Assembly: GCA_027488055.1 (NCBI GenBank)
Contig: JAIYCK010000398.1
Span: 1 to 9,044, forward strand
Origin: Flavobacteriales bacterium
GTDB lineage: Bacteria; Bacteroidota; Bacteroidia; Flavobacteriales_D; Sanyastnellaceae
DNA: 9,044 nt
Direction: 5' to 3'
The position numbers were made by a program, and so were the translations under genes. Every line of letters starts with the position of its first letter. Position 1 is the first letter of the stretch. Positions 1-5,628 of this stretch are shown here, in pieces. Under the pieces are notes generated by a model, which had not been told where the DNA came from, searched no databases, and was given only the letters and a program-made list of their open reading frames with translations.

Positions 1-237
1 CGATTCATTGAGTTGGTTTTCATGATAAGGCAGGGTGCTAACGGGTTTAAAACTAAAGGTAAGGCAACTTATTGTCGAAGCACGAGTGAAATATAAATAT
101 AATTTCAAAATCGACATGTTAAATTTATGATATGCTATTAGTGCATTGCGATCGATGGCCGAAGATTGCCAATAAAAATGCTTTTTTACGCCCTGGATGT
201 TATAGACAGTACCTTGTGGGTGTTGGGTTCATAAAAT
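1..237. other. Left-edge region without a supported gene
   Basis: This stretch lies downstream of queE and reaches the window edge. Two open frames touch the edge. A plus-strand frame of 31 codons ends in TAA at 94–96. A minus-strand frame starts with ATG at 115–117 and runs leftward for 39 codons. I recognise neither product, and they overlap on opposite strands, so at most one is real. No stem followed by a T-run is evident that would terminate queE; the minus strand only has an A-rich/T-rich stretch around 165–190. Confidence 0.4.
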
Positions 238-846
238 TTAATCTACACCAAGGTATTTGTGCGTTTGCACAGAAATGCGCCAATGAGTCTGTGTTCGTAT
301 AAAGTCCAAAATGATATTTTGCATCGCCTCGCGTTTGTCCCACTCTGGTTGAAGATAAAGCATACAATCCGCTTTTACCTTCTGCGCATGGCCTTGTGCC
401 CATTGCACATCGCTCGGGTGAAAAACAACGACTTTCAATTCGTTCGCTTGCAGATAGATGGATTCAACGGGTGCTTTGAATTTTTTTGGTGAAAAGGTGA
501 CCCAGTCCCAATGACCAGTGAGTTCGTGTGCACCAGAGGTTTCGATGTGTGTCCGAATACCTTTTTCGCGCAAACCCTGAGTGAGCTCTTGTAGGTCATG
601 CATCGCAGGCTCACCTCCAGTAATGACGCAGATGGGTGCACCGCTCGATACTACATCTTCTATCAGTGTGGTGATTGCGAGGGAAGGGTGGAGGTTGGCA
701 TCCCAACTCTCTTTCACATCACACCAAACACAACCGACATCGCAGCCCGCCAGTCGAATAAAGTATGCAGGTGCACCAGCGTAAAAGCCTTCGCCTTGCA
801 CGGTGTAGAAACGCTCCATGACTGGAAGTTGGGAGGGTGTGCTCAT
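238..846 (-). CDS. queE: 7-carboxy-7-deazaguanine synthase QueE (radical SAM)
   Basis: QueE converts 6-carboxy-5,6,7,8-tetrahydropterin to 7-carboxy-7-deazaguanine, the ring-contraction step towards preQ0 and queuosine. It is a cytosolic radical-SAM enzyme needing Mg2+. The 202-residue product has the usual length. Near the N-terminus it carries the substrate-site stretch VQGEGFYAGAPAYFIRLAGC, which ends in C35. C35, C39 and C42 form the CX3CX2C motif for the [4Fe-4S] cluster. The SAM-binding TGGEP motif lies at 76–80. The ATG at 844–846 puts the conserved 'ERFYTVQGEG' block about ten residues in, as is typical; no Shine-Dalgarno is visible. No other queuosine genes (queC, queD, queF) are in the window, and the gene stands alone between two gene-poor stretches. 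Family assignment is secure from the motifs; the pathway role is family knowledge. Confidence 0.95.
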   Translation of the reverse strand: MSTPSQLPVMERFYTVQGEGFYAGAPAYFIRLAGCDVGCVWCDVKESWDANLHPSLAITTLIEDVVSSGAPICVITGGEPAMHDLQELTQGLREKGIRTHIETSGAHELTGHWDWVTFSPKKFKAPVESIYLQANELKVVVFHPSDVQWAQGHAQKVKADCMLYLQPEWDKREAMQNIILDFIRTQTHWRISVQTHKYLGVD

Positions 847-1308
847 GCTGCAATGTTAGGGCAATTCTACTAGAGGAGTGTCGGCTACAGATTTTTTTTT
901 GACAGAAAAAATCCACACCAAAACTTAGGCACATCGCTCAAATCTGGGGTACATATGTTTTATAGTTTGAACAATGACTAGCTTGGTTCGCATCTAGAAG
1001 AGTGCAAGGATTCAGAGGAATCAATCGGCAGGCGGCCTAAAACACCTGACGCAAGCACTTGATTTTCATTTGACCATATCAACCAAAATAAGGAACAATT
1101 GAATCTATTTGCGTTCCAATTGCCATTGACATATGTGAAATTCAATGGGTATTCGAGCGGGCGATGCTCAAAATTTCAATGTGGATTTATGCTTTTGTGG
1201 CTCGTTAGCTCATTCGAAATTAATTGTTTTAACCAAAAGAGGAAGGATTCGATGGTGCTCATTTTGAACGCTCCATTCACAATGGTTATCAACAATTGTT
1301 AGTATCGA
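847..1308. other. 462-bp gap between queE and the beta-barrel protein gene
   Basis: I see no convincing gene here. The longest open frame is a plus-strand one beginning with TTG at 1099 and ending at 1302 (67 codons). Its product is unlike anything I recognise and it lacks an ATG near its start. A minus-strand ATG frame of 28 codons lies near 1260–1174. Small inverted repeats are present: CATTGA/TCAATG near 1125–1148, CCATT/AATGG at 1273–1285, and the palindrome AACAATTGTT at 1292–1301. None has a T-run to make it a clear terminator. The stretch is longer than most gaps in this window and could hold a small RNA or a decayed gene, but nothing in it proves either. Confidence 0.5.
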
Positions 1309-1845
1309 TTAGTCCTCGTTTTTCGAACTGTCACCCACGAACCAATCCATGCGCGCTTTAAACAGCACATTGAAGCTGGTGAGGGAGCCATAAATGCGGG
1401 TGATGTATTGTTGTAACTCTACTTTTTCGGAGTCGGTCAATTTGCTGTGCGCATTGAGTTTTTGCTCCATTACACGCAAGCGATCGCGGAGCATAACGAT
1501 CTTATGAAAAAACACTTCTACAGGCATCTCTTTGCCTTTTAGGCTCTGATCTTTGGGTTGAAGGATCAATTTGCCACCTTCCCAACGTTCGCCTAATTCT
1601 ACGATGTCGGTGACGTCATAAAACATGTCGAATACATTTTTGACGGCATCCACTACATCTTCCAATGGCACGTGCGCTGTGACTGCAGGTCCAGGCTCTA
1701 CTAAGGTAAAGCCATCATAGCCTCTTCCAAGTTCTTTTTCGCCATGTTCTTTGAAATAGATTCGGTATTTATGATCATCCATACCGAAGACAACTCCTTC
1801 GCCGTAGCTAGGATGTGTAATTTTTGAGCCAATAGAAAAGTACAT
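1309..1845 (-). CDS. Conserved protein with N-terminal CarD/UvrD-C-like beta-barrel
   Basis: The 178-residue product has two parts. Residues 1–50 resemble the small SH3/Tudor-like barrel of CarD-type RNA-polymerase-binding modules and of UvrD C-termini: 'IGSKITHPSYGEGVVFG' is followed by a basic/aromatic strand and 'GYDGFTLVE'. From about 100 to 168 it is helical and highly patterned ('VFFHKIVMLRDRLRVMEQKL', then 'LQQYITRIYGSLTSFNVLF'), which I believe is a conserved Bacteroidota domain of unknown function. There is no signal peptide or membrane segment, so it is probably cytosolic. By analogy the barrel could bind RNA polymerase or another protein, but that is inference. The gene follows the potassium-channel gene by 100 bp on the same strand and may have its own promoter in that gap. 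The ATG at 1843–1845 directly precedes the barrel. Reality of the gene is near certain; function is unknown. Confidence 0.85.
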   Translation of the reverse strand: MYFSIGSKITHPSYGEGVVFGMDDHKYRIYFKEHGEKELGRGYDGFTLVEPGPAVTAHVPLEDVVDAVKNVFDMFYDVTDIVELGERWEGGKLILQPKDQSLKGKEMPVEVFFHKIVMLRDRLRVMEQKLNAHSKLTDSEKVELQQYITRIYGSLTSFNVLFKARMDWFVGDSSKNED

Positions 1846-1861
1846 AATGCAGAGCGATTTA

Positions 1862-1876
1862 ATAGGTGCAAACTAA
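1862..1876 (-). promoter_or_regulatory. Weak candidate −7 element before the beta-barrel gene
   Basis: On the minus strand, TTAGTTTG (1876–1869) differs at one fixed base from the Bacteroidota −7 consensus TAnnTTTG. It lies about 24 bp before the ATG at 1845. No TTTG-like −33 element sits 19 bp upstream, so this is only a suggestion that the gene can be transcribed separately from the channel gene. Confidence 0.22.
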
Positions 1877-1888
1877 ATTGAATAAGAC

Positions 1889-1909
1889 TTGAACGACTTG
1901 CGAGTTCAA
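1889..1909. repeat. Inverted repeat between channel and beta-barrel genes
   Basis: TTGAAC (1889–1894) and GTTCAA (1904–1909) form a perfect 6-bp inverted repeat around nine bases, in the gap between the two minus-strand genes. There is no following T-run on the minus strand, so it is a poor terminator candidate. It could be an operator or simply chance. Confidence 0.3.
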
Positions 1910-1945
1910 TATCTATTTAACAGCGCTGTGTTATTGGCGTCTTAT

Positions 1946-2893
1946 CTAGCCCTGAGCAGGTGTTGGTTCATACACGTGGATGTCATCCATGTTCATTATC
2001 GCATCGCCGTTGGCATCGACGCTGAAAGCGCGCACGAACTTGGCATTCCAAACGATTTCGTTGGCCGTATAACTGAACCTGGCGTGCACGGTTTGATTGA
2101 AGGTGTCGTCAAAACCAGAGATCAAAATCATGATTTCAGCATCGCGTGCAATCAGTTCCTCCTGTGTGATGCCGTGCAAGGGACTATCGCTATTGATCGG
2201 ATGCACCAGTGTCCAAGTGAGTGGCAAAAAAACCACGCGGTCCAATTGCAGATCGAGACTATAATAATTGCGAACAAGCGCGTCCTCTTTGCTCGTGCGC
2301 ATCACCATGATGACGCGTGCGGTCATTTCCATGAGCGTGTTTTGACGCATATTGGCCAATCGAAACATCAGTGCTTGTCCCTCTTGAAATGGAGCTACTA
2401 CGGCATTGCGGCTGAAATTGAGTTTGGCTTTGGGCTTGCTAAATCGCGAATACAATAATCCAGTGGTGACCGCGAAGAAAAGCAGTCCGCAGAATGCTTC
2501 GAAGGCGGCGACGGCACTCGTCAGTGGTGTTTGAGGTGCAATGGCGCCATAGCCCACCGTTGTAAACGTTTGAGTGGAAAAGTAAAAGCAGTCGAGAAAA
2601 GAATGCAAGGGCCGTTGGTCGCGAACCCCGCTCAAGGTTTCTGGTCCGACAGAAAAATAAACCAAGGCGAAACACGCACTTAGCAGAATAAAGCTGCCGA
2701 GTGCGAGCATAAAAAAACGTGCAAAGTGTATCTCTAGCAGATATTGATAAACGTTTTGTACCGCTGTTCCTGTCGCACGGCGCACGACATTGAACGATCC
2801 ATCCTTATTGATGAGGCGTTTGGTTCGACCGCCAATTTTTTCCCCAAATCCGGGGTCATTGATGGTGTTTTGGTTTTTTGATTTCCCGAGCAT
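1946..2893 (-). CDS. Inward-rectifier potassium channel, KirBac type
   Basis: This is a tetrameric inner-membrane K+ channel subunit of 315 residues, about the family's usual length. In order: a cytosolic N-terminus with the family block 'DPGFG' (13–17); an amphipathic slide helix around 45–56; TM1 about 57–82; a pore helix about 98–110; the selectivity filter TVGYG (112–116); TM2 about 124–150 with E132; and a cytosolic immunoglobulin-like domain from about 154. That last domain carries Kir hallmarks 'RFSKPKA', 'LMFRLANMRQNTLME', 'LTWTLVHPINSDSPL' and 'HARFSYTANEIVW'. The filter is followed by Ala117 where many KirBac proteins have Asp. The ATG at 2891–2893 shares one base with the rimO stop (TAATG on the minus strand), so translation is probably coupled to rimO. 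The start is supported by only about 12 residues preceding 'DPGFG'. Gating ligand and physiological role cannot be read from the sequence. Confidence 0.95.
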   Translation of the reverse strand: MLGKSKNQNTINDPGFGEKIGGRTKRLINKDGSFNVVRRATGTAVQNVYQYLLEIHFARFFMLALGSFILLSACFALVYFSVGPETLSGVRDQRPLHSFLDCFYFSTQTFTTVGYGAIAPQTPLTSAVAAFEAFCGLLFFAVTTGLLYSRFSKPKAKLNFSRNAVVAPFQEGQALMFRLANMRQNTLMEMTARVIMVMRTSKEDALVRNYYSLDLQLDRVVFLPLTWTLVHPINSDSPLHGITQEELIARDAEIMILISGFDDTFNQTVHARFSYTANEIVWNAKFVRAFSVDANGDAIMNMDDIHVYEPTPAQG

Positions 2894-4212
2894 TAGGACT
2901 GCGTAATGGGGGTGGCAAACAAGTCGTAATGTGAGGCACTGTCTATTCTTACATTCACAAAATCTCCAATGCGCACAAAGTGGTCTGCTTTGGAAATCAA
3001 GACCTCGTTGTCCACTTCAGGTGAATCAAATTCGGTGCGTCCATGGTAGTATGGCCCCTCAGCCCTGTCGATCAACACTTTGAGTTCTTTGCCAACATAG
3101 CGTTGATTCAATTCAAAACTAATATCGGATTGCAGTGCCATGATTTCATCAGCGCGTTTCTTTTTGGTGCGTGCAGGCACATCATCCTTAAGTTGATAAG
3201 CGTGTGTATTCTCTTCGTGGCTATACGTAAAAACCCCCAAGCGTTCGAATCGGGAGGTTTGCACCCAGTTTAACATCTCTTCGAAGTCGGCCTTGGTTTC
3301 GCCGGGGTAACCCGCTATGAGGGTGGTGCGCAAAGTGATATCAGGTACTTTGGAGCGGATGTCTTGAATCAATTGATCTGTTTTTTCTCGGGTAATGCCA
3401 CGTCGCATGCTGGTCAACATTTTGGTTGTTGCATGTTGCAAAGGCATATCCAAATAATTGCAAATGTTGGAGCGCTCGTTCATGACATCCAATATTTCCA
3501 TTGGGAAACCCGCCGGAAAGGCATATTGCAACCGGATCCACTCGATACCTTCGACATCCGAAAGGCGGCGCAATAGATCGGGGAGGGTTCTTTTTTTATT
3601 GAGGTCGAGGCCGTAGTAGGTCAAGTCCTGTGCAATCAAAATCAATTCCTTGGTGCCTTGTGCGGCCAATTGCTGTGCGTTTTTGACGAGTTGGTCCGGA
3701 TCGGTGCTGCTGTGTTTGCCGCGCATCAATGGAATGGCACAGAATGAACAAGGTCGATCGCATCCTTCTGAAATTTTGAAGTAAGCAAAGTGTTGTGGGG
3801 TGGTAAGCAATCGTTCGCCTACCAACTCATGTTTATAGTCCGCTTTGAGTGTTTTGAGCAGCTTGGGCAATTCGCGCGTACCAAAAAAAGCATCTACTTC
3901 AGGGATGTCCTTTTCCAATTCGGGTTTATAACGTTCGCTCAAACAGCCAGTCACATACAATTTGTGGATATTGCCGGCCTCTTTTTCTTTGGCCCATCCT
4001 AAAATGGTATTGATACTCTCTTCCTTCGCATTGTCGATGAACCCGCAGGTATTGATGATCACAATTTCGGCATCTTGCTGCAGAGACTCGTGCTCCACAT
4101 CGAATTGATTGGCCTTGAGCTGGGCCATCATAACTTCGCTATCAAAGATGTTCTTTGCACAGCCAAGGGTGACCACATTCACTTTGTTCTTTTGAAGAGT
4201 TTTGGTTTTCAT
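2893..4212 (-). CDS. rimO: Ribosomal protein S12 methylthiotransferase RimO
   Basis: RimO adds a methylthio group to the conserved aspartate of ribosomal protein S12, using two [4Fe-4S] clusters and SAM. The 439-residue product has the full three-domain plan. The N-terminal MTTase domain (about 10–125) has cluster ligands C18, C56 and C90 in 'VTLGCAKN', 'INTCGFI' and 'VTGCLSERY'. The radical-SAM domain has C151, C155 and C158 in 'GCDRPCSFCAIP'. The C-terminal TRAM domain starts near 372 ('YVGKELKVLID'). The motifs 'GCAKN' and 'IPLMRGKHSS' favour RimO over the related tRNA enzyme MiaB. The ATG at 4210–4212 lies 12 residues before the first domain strand. The gene leads a unit with the potassium-channel gene and diverges from the siaB-like gene. 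In many Bacteroidota rimO lies beside ftsY; here the two are separated by the SiaB/SiaC pair. Confidence 0.97.
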   Translation of the reverse strand: MKTKTLQKNKVNVVTLGCAKNIFDSEVMMAQLKANQFDVEHESLQQDAEIVIINTCGFIDNAKEESINTILGWAKEKEAGNIHKLYVTGCLSERYKPELEKDIPEVDAFFGTRELPKLLKTLKADYKHELVGERLLTTPQHFAYFKISEGCDRPCSFCAIPLMRGKHSSTDPDQLVKNAQQLAAQGTKELILIAQDLTYYGLDLNKKRTLPDLLRRLSDVEGIEWIRLQYAFPAGFPMEILDVMNERSNICNYLDMPLQHATTKMLTSMRRGITREKTDQLIQDIRSKVPDITLRTTLIAGYPGETKADFEEMLNWVQTSRFERLGVFTYSHEENTHAYQLKDDVPARTKKKRADEIMALQSDISFELNQRYVGKELKVLIDRAEGPYYHGRTEFDSPEVDNEVLISKADHFVRIGDFVNVRIDSASHYDLFATPITQS

Positions 4213-4299
4213 TGCACTGCAAAGGAAGTCTACAAATGCTCATGCTCCTCGTTTTGATTTAAAAACTATCTGTTTTTTTTGGAAGCGGCATCAAGGACC

Positions 4300-4327
4300 C
4301 CCTCAGTTCTCATAGAACGGGCTTTTT
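4300..4327 (+). terminator. Terminator-like hairpin in the siaBC leader
   Basis: On the plus strand, GTTCT (4306–4310) pairs with AGAAC (4314–4318) around CAT. CCC (4300–4302) can extend the stem with GGG (4319–4321), leaving a three-base bulge (TCA). CTTTTT (4322–4327) follows. The shape is that of an intrinsic terminator, but no plus-strand gene lies upstream. It may be a leader attenuator of the siaB-like gene, the end of a short RNA, or a block on antisense transcription into rimO's promoter region. Confidence 0.4.
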
Positions 4328-4358
4328 AACTATAATAATCGGGGATAATTGCAAGAAT

Positions 4359-4377
4359 GGCCTTTATTAATGAGGCC
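4359..4377. repeat. GGCCT/AGGCC inverted repeat upstream of the siaB-like gene
   Basis: GGCCT (4359–4363) and AGGCC (4373–4377) form a perfect 5-bp inverted repeat around the AT-rich TTATTAATG. It is about 117 bp before the siaB-like start and stands out as a GC-rich pair in an AT-rich intergenic region. It could be a protein-binding site or an RNA hairpin in the leader; neither is shown. Confidence 0.35.
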
Positions 4378-4493
4378 GTCTCCAAGGGCAAACGAAACAA
4401 AACAATCCATTTTCTGGTACAAAGGGATGAATTGTTCTTTTTTGAAGAATAAGAGCATTCATAAACCTGATAAACGATACTAAACCCTATACC

Positions 4494-4982
4494 ATGAATC
4501 CTTCCATCCTAGGTTATGACGGTCGATTGAGCAGCGAAGTGCGCGTGCAATTAACTGATTTGTTGGCCGCTATTGCACTTGCGAATCTCGGAAAACGTAC
4601 TGATTTGAGAAAACTATGCAGTATTGCCATCGAGTTGCTCGACAATGCTCAACGGCACTGCACAGGAGATAAGGTTCAATTTTCCTGGCGAATTGAAGGG
4701 GATGAAGTGATTGTATCGGTTCAGAATAAAGCCAAGGGCAAAGATGCCTTGCGATTGAAAGAGCAGGTAGCCGCGGCCTTGGGAATGTCCACGCAAGAAA
4801 TCACCGAGGCCTTCAAAGCGCAAATGATGAATCCTGAATTTGGTGAGCATGGCGGAGCAGGGCTTGGTATTTTGCAGATCATCAAAAAGGGCGGTAAGCA
4901 CTACGAAGTTGAAGTGTTGCCAACCGATGACACCAATGAATACATCTGTCGCAGTCATGTAAAAACATCGCTGGTAGCATGA
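4494..4982 (+). CDS. siaB: SiaB-like protein kinase (GHKL ATPase fold)
   Basis: The 162-residue product matches the SiaB family, small GHKL-fold kinases. In Pseudomonas aeruginosa SiaB phosphorylates the partner SiaC, controlling the diguanylate cyclase SiaD and biofilm formation. Visible signatures are an N-box 'IAIELLDNAQRH' (44–55; E47 and N51 would hold Mg-ATP) and a G-box-like 'GEHGGAGLGILQI' (117–129). The classical DxGxG box is not obvious; 'VSVQNKAKGKD' (74–84) is at the corresponding place. No membrane segment or sensor domain is present, so the protein is probably cytosolic. Its stop overlaps the next gene's start (ATGA), making an operon with the siaC-like gene. The ATG at 4494 is the first start in the frame and leaves a short N-terminus before the first helix; no Shine-Dalgarno precedes it. 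Family call is good; kinase activity and target are inferred from family and neighbour. Confidence 0.85.
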   Translation: MNPSILGYDGRLSSEVRVQLTDLLAAIALANLGKRTDLRKLCSIAIELLDNAQRHCTGDKVQFSWRIEGDEVIVSVQNKAKGKDALRLKEQVAAALGMSTQEITEAFKAQMMNPEFGEHGGAGLGILQIIKKGGKHYEVEVLPTDDTNEYICRSHVKTSLVA

Positions 4983-5383
4983 ATATGACGAAGCCTCAAC
5001 TGTCCATTGCGGAGACACGCAATTCGCCGGCAGTGTTTTTTGATCATCGTATATTCAAGCTTAGTGGTATATCGACGATGGTCTATGCCATGGAGTTTTA
5101 CGCGCCGTTGTTGGCCTTGTTTGATGAGGGTGCAGATCCTCACAGCGAGGAAATTGATATTGAAATCCACTTGAGTTATTACAATTCATCTTCCAATAAG
5201 TGTATTTATCAGTTGATGGAAAAGGTGAAACTGCTCTCCGATAAGGGTGTTAAAATCAATGTCTGTTGGTGCGTAGAGGAGGAGGATGAATTTATGCGCG
5301 AAGGAGGACAAACGCTTGAAGAACTATTGGGCCTGCAATTCAGTTACAAGCAGGTGCCCTTCAATCAGAATCGACTATTTTAA
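4979..5383 (+). CDS. siaC: SiaC-like regulatory phosphoprotein (DUF1987)
   Basis: The 134-residue product has the layout of the DUF1987/SiaC family. Its N-terminus, 'ETRNSPAVFF' then 'FKLSGIS', is followed by 'IDIEIHLSYYNSSSNK' (59–74) and the late 'VCWCVEEEDEFMREGG' (95–110). In P. aeruginosa, SiaC is phosphorylated by SiaB on a threonine in the loop after the central strand. In its unphosphorylated form it binds and activates SiaD. Here the equivalent loop reads N69-SSS-N73, so Ser70 stands where Thr is usual; serine could still be phosphorylated. The start codon overlaps the siaB-like stop (ATGA), typical of translational coupling. A second ATG at 4985 is possible. No diguanylate cyclase or PP2C phosphatase gene is adjacent, so the output partner must be encoded elsewhere or be of another kind. 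The operon ends at the terminator at 5407–5437. Confidence 0.88.
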   Translation: MNMTKPQLSIAETRNSPAVFFDHRIFKLSGISTMVYAMEFYAPLLALFDEGADPHSEEIDIEIHLSYYNSSSNKCIYQLMEKVKLLSDKGVKINVCWCVEEEDEFMREGGQTLEELLGLQFSYKQVPFNQNRLF

Positions 5384-5406
5384 GCAAATAATACTGCCAT
5401 AAATCA

Positions 5407-5437
5407 AAAGCCTCACGCATGTGGGGTTTTCGCATTT
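5407..5437 (+). terminator. Intrinsic terminator after the siaBC operon
   Basis: AAAGCCTCAC (5407–5416) pairs with GTGGGGTTTT (5421–5430) around the tetraloop GCAT, giving a ten-pair stem with two G·U pairs. The TTTT of the right arm and a second T-run (5434–5437) make the tail. It starts 23 bp after the siaC-like stop, so it ends that operon. The A-rich left flank may let it act weakly on the minus strand as well, for transcripts coming from ftsY. Confidence 0.75.
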
Positions 5438-5536
5438 TAGAGTACAGCGTACCGCGCTTGTTTTCACTCTAAGCGCCGCATCATGTCATTTGAAGAGAAC
5501 GGCTGGACGCGATGATGAATGATCGGGCAAATAGGG

Positions 5537-5557
5537 TGTGGAGCTAATTATTCCACA
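5537..5557. repeat. Inverted repeat between the convergent siaC-like gene and ftsY
   Basis: TGTGGA (5537–5542) and TCCACA (5552–5557) form a perfect 6-bp inverted repeat with a nine-base AT-rich loop. It sits in the convergent gap 5384–5628. Neither strand has a T-run after it. It might be a weak terminator or pause hairpin for ftsY transcripts, or a binding site. The rest of 5438–5628 shows no gene. Confidence 0.35.
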
Positions 5558-5628
5558 ATGGATCATTGAACCTAAAATGCACATTCTTGTGATTGATGCA
5601 CTTTTAAATGATTTTTTGAAAATCCAAA

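Noticed and set aside
1..117. Two edge-touching frames: plus 1–96 (31 codons) and minus 117–1 (39 codons)
   Set aside because: They overlap on opposite strands, neither product is recognisable, and too little is visible to choose between them.
919..942. Two CAAA elements upstream of queE considered as a minus-strand TAnnTTTG / TTTG promoter
   Set aside because: The −7 element lacks the TA at the right spacing and the gap to the second CAAA is about 12 bp instead of 19.
961..1010. GGTTCG-containing stretch considered as a tRNA T-arm
   Set aside because: No five-base T-stem, no acceptor stem and no anticodon arm can be drawn around it.
1099..1302. Plus-strand TTG-started frame of 67 codons in the gap after queE
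   Set aside because: Rare start codon, no upstream signals and no recognisable protein pattern; kept only as part of the unexplained gap.
1889..2458. Plus-strand open frame of 189 codons
   Set aside because: It lies almost wholly antisense to the Kir channel gene, whose protein shows all family motifs; the antisense product has no recognisable pattern.
4331..4336. TATAAT sequence before the siaB-like gene considered as a −10 box
   Set aside because: Bacteroidota primary sigma uses TAnnTTTG rather than TATAAT, and the AT-rich context makes a chance match likely.
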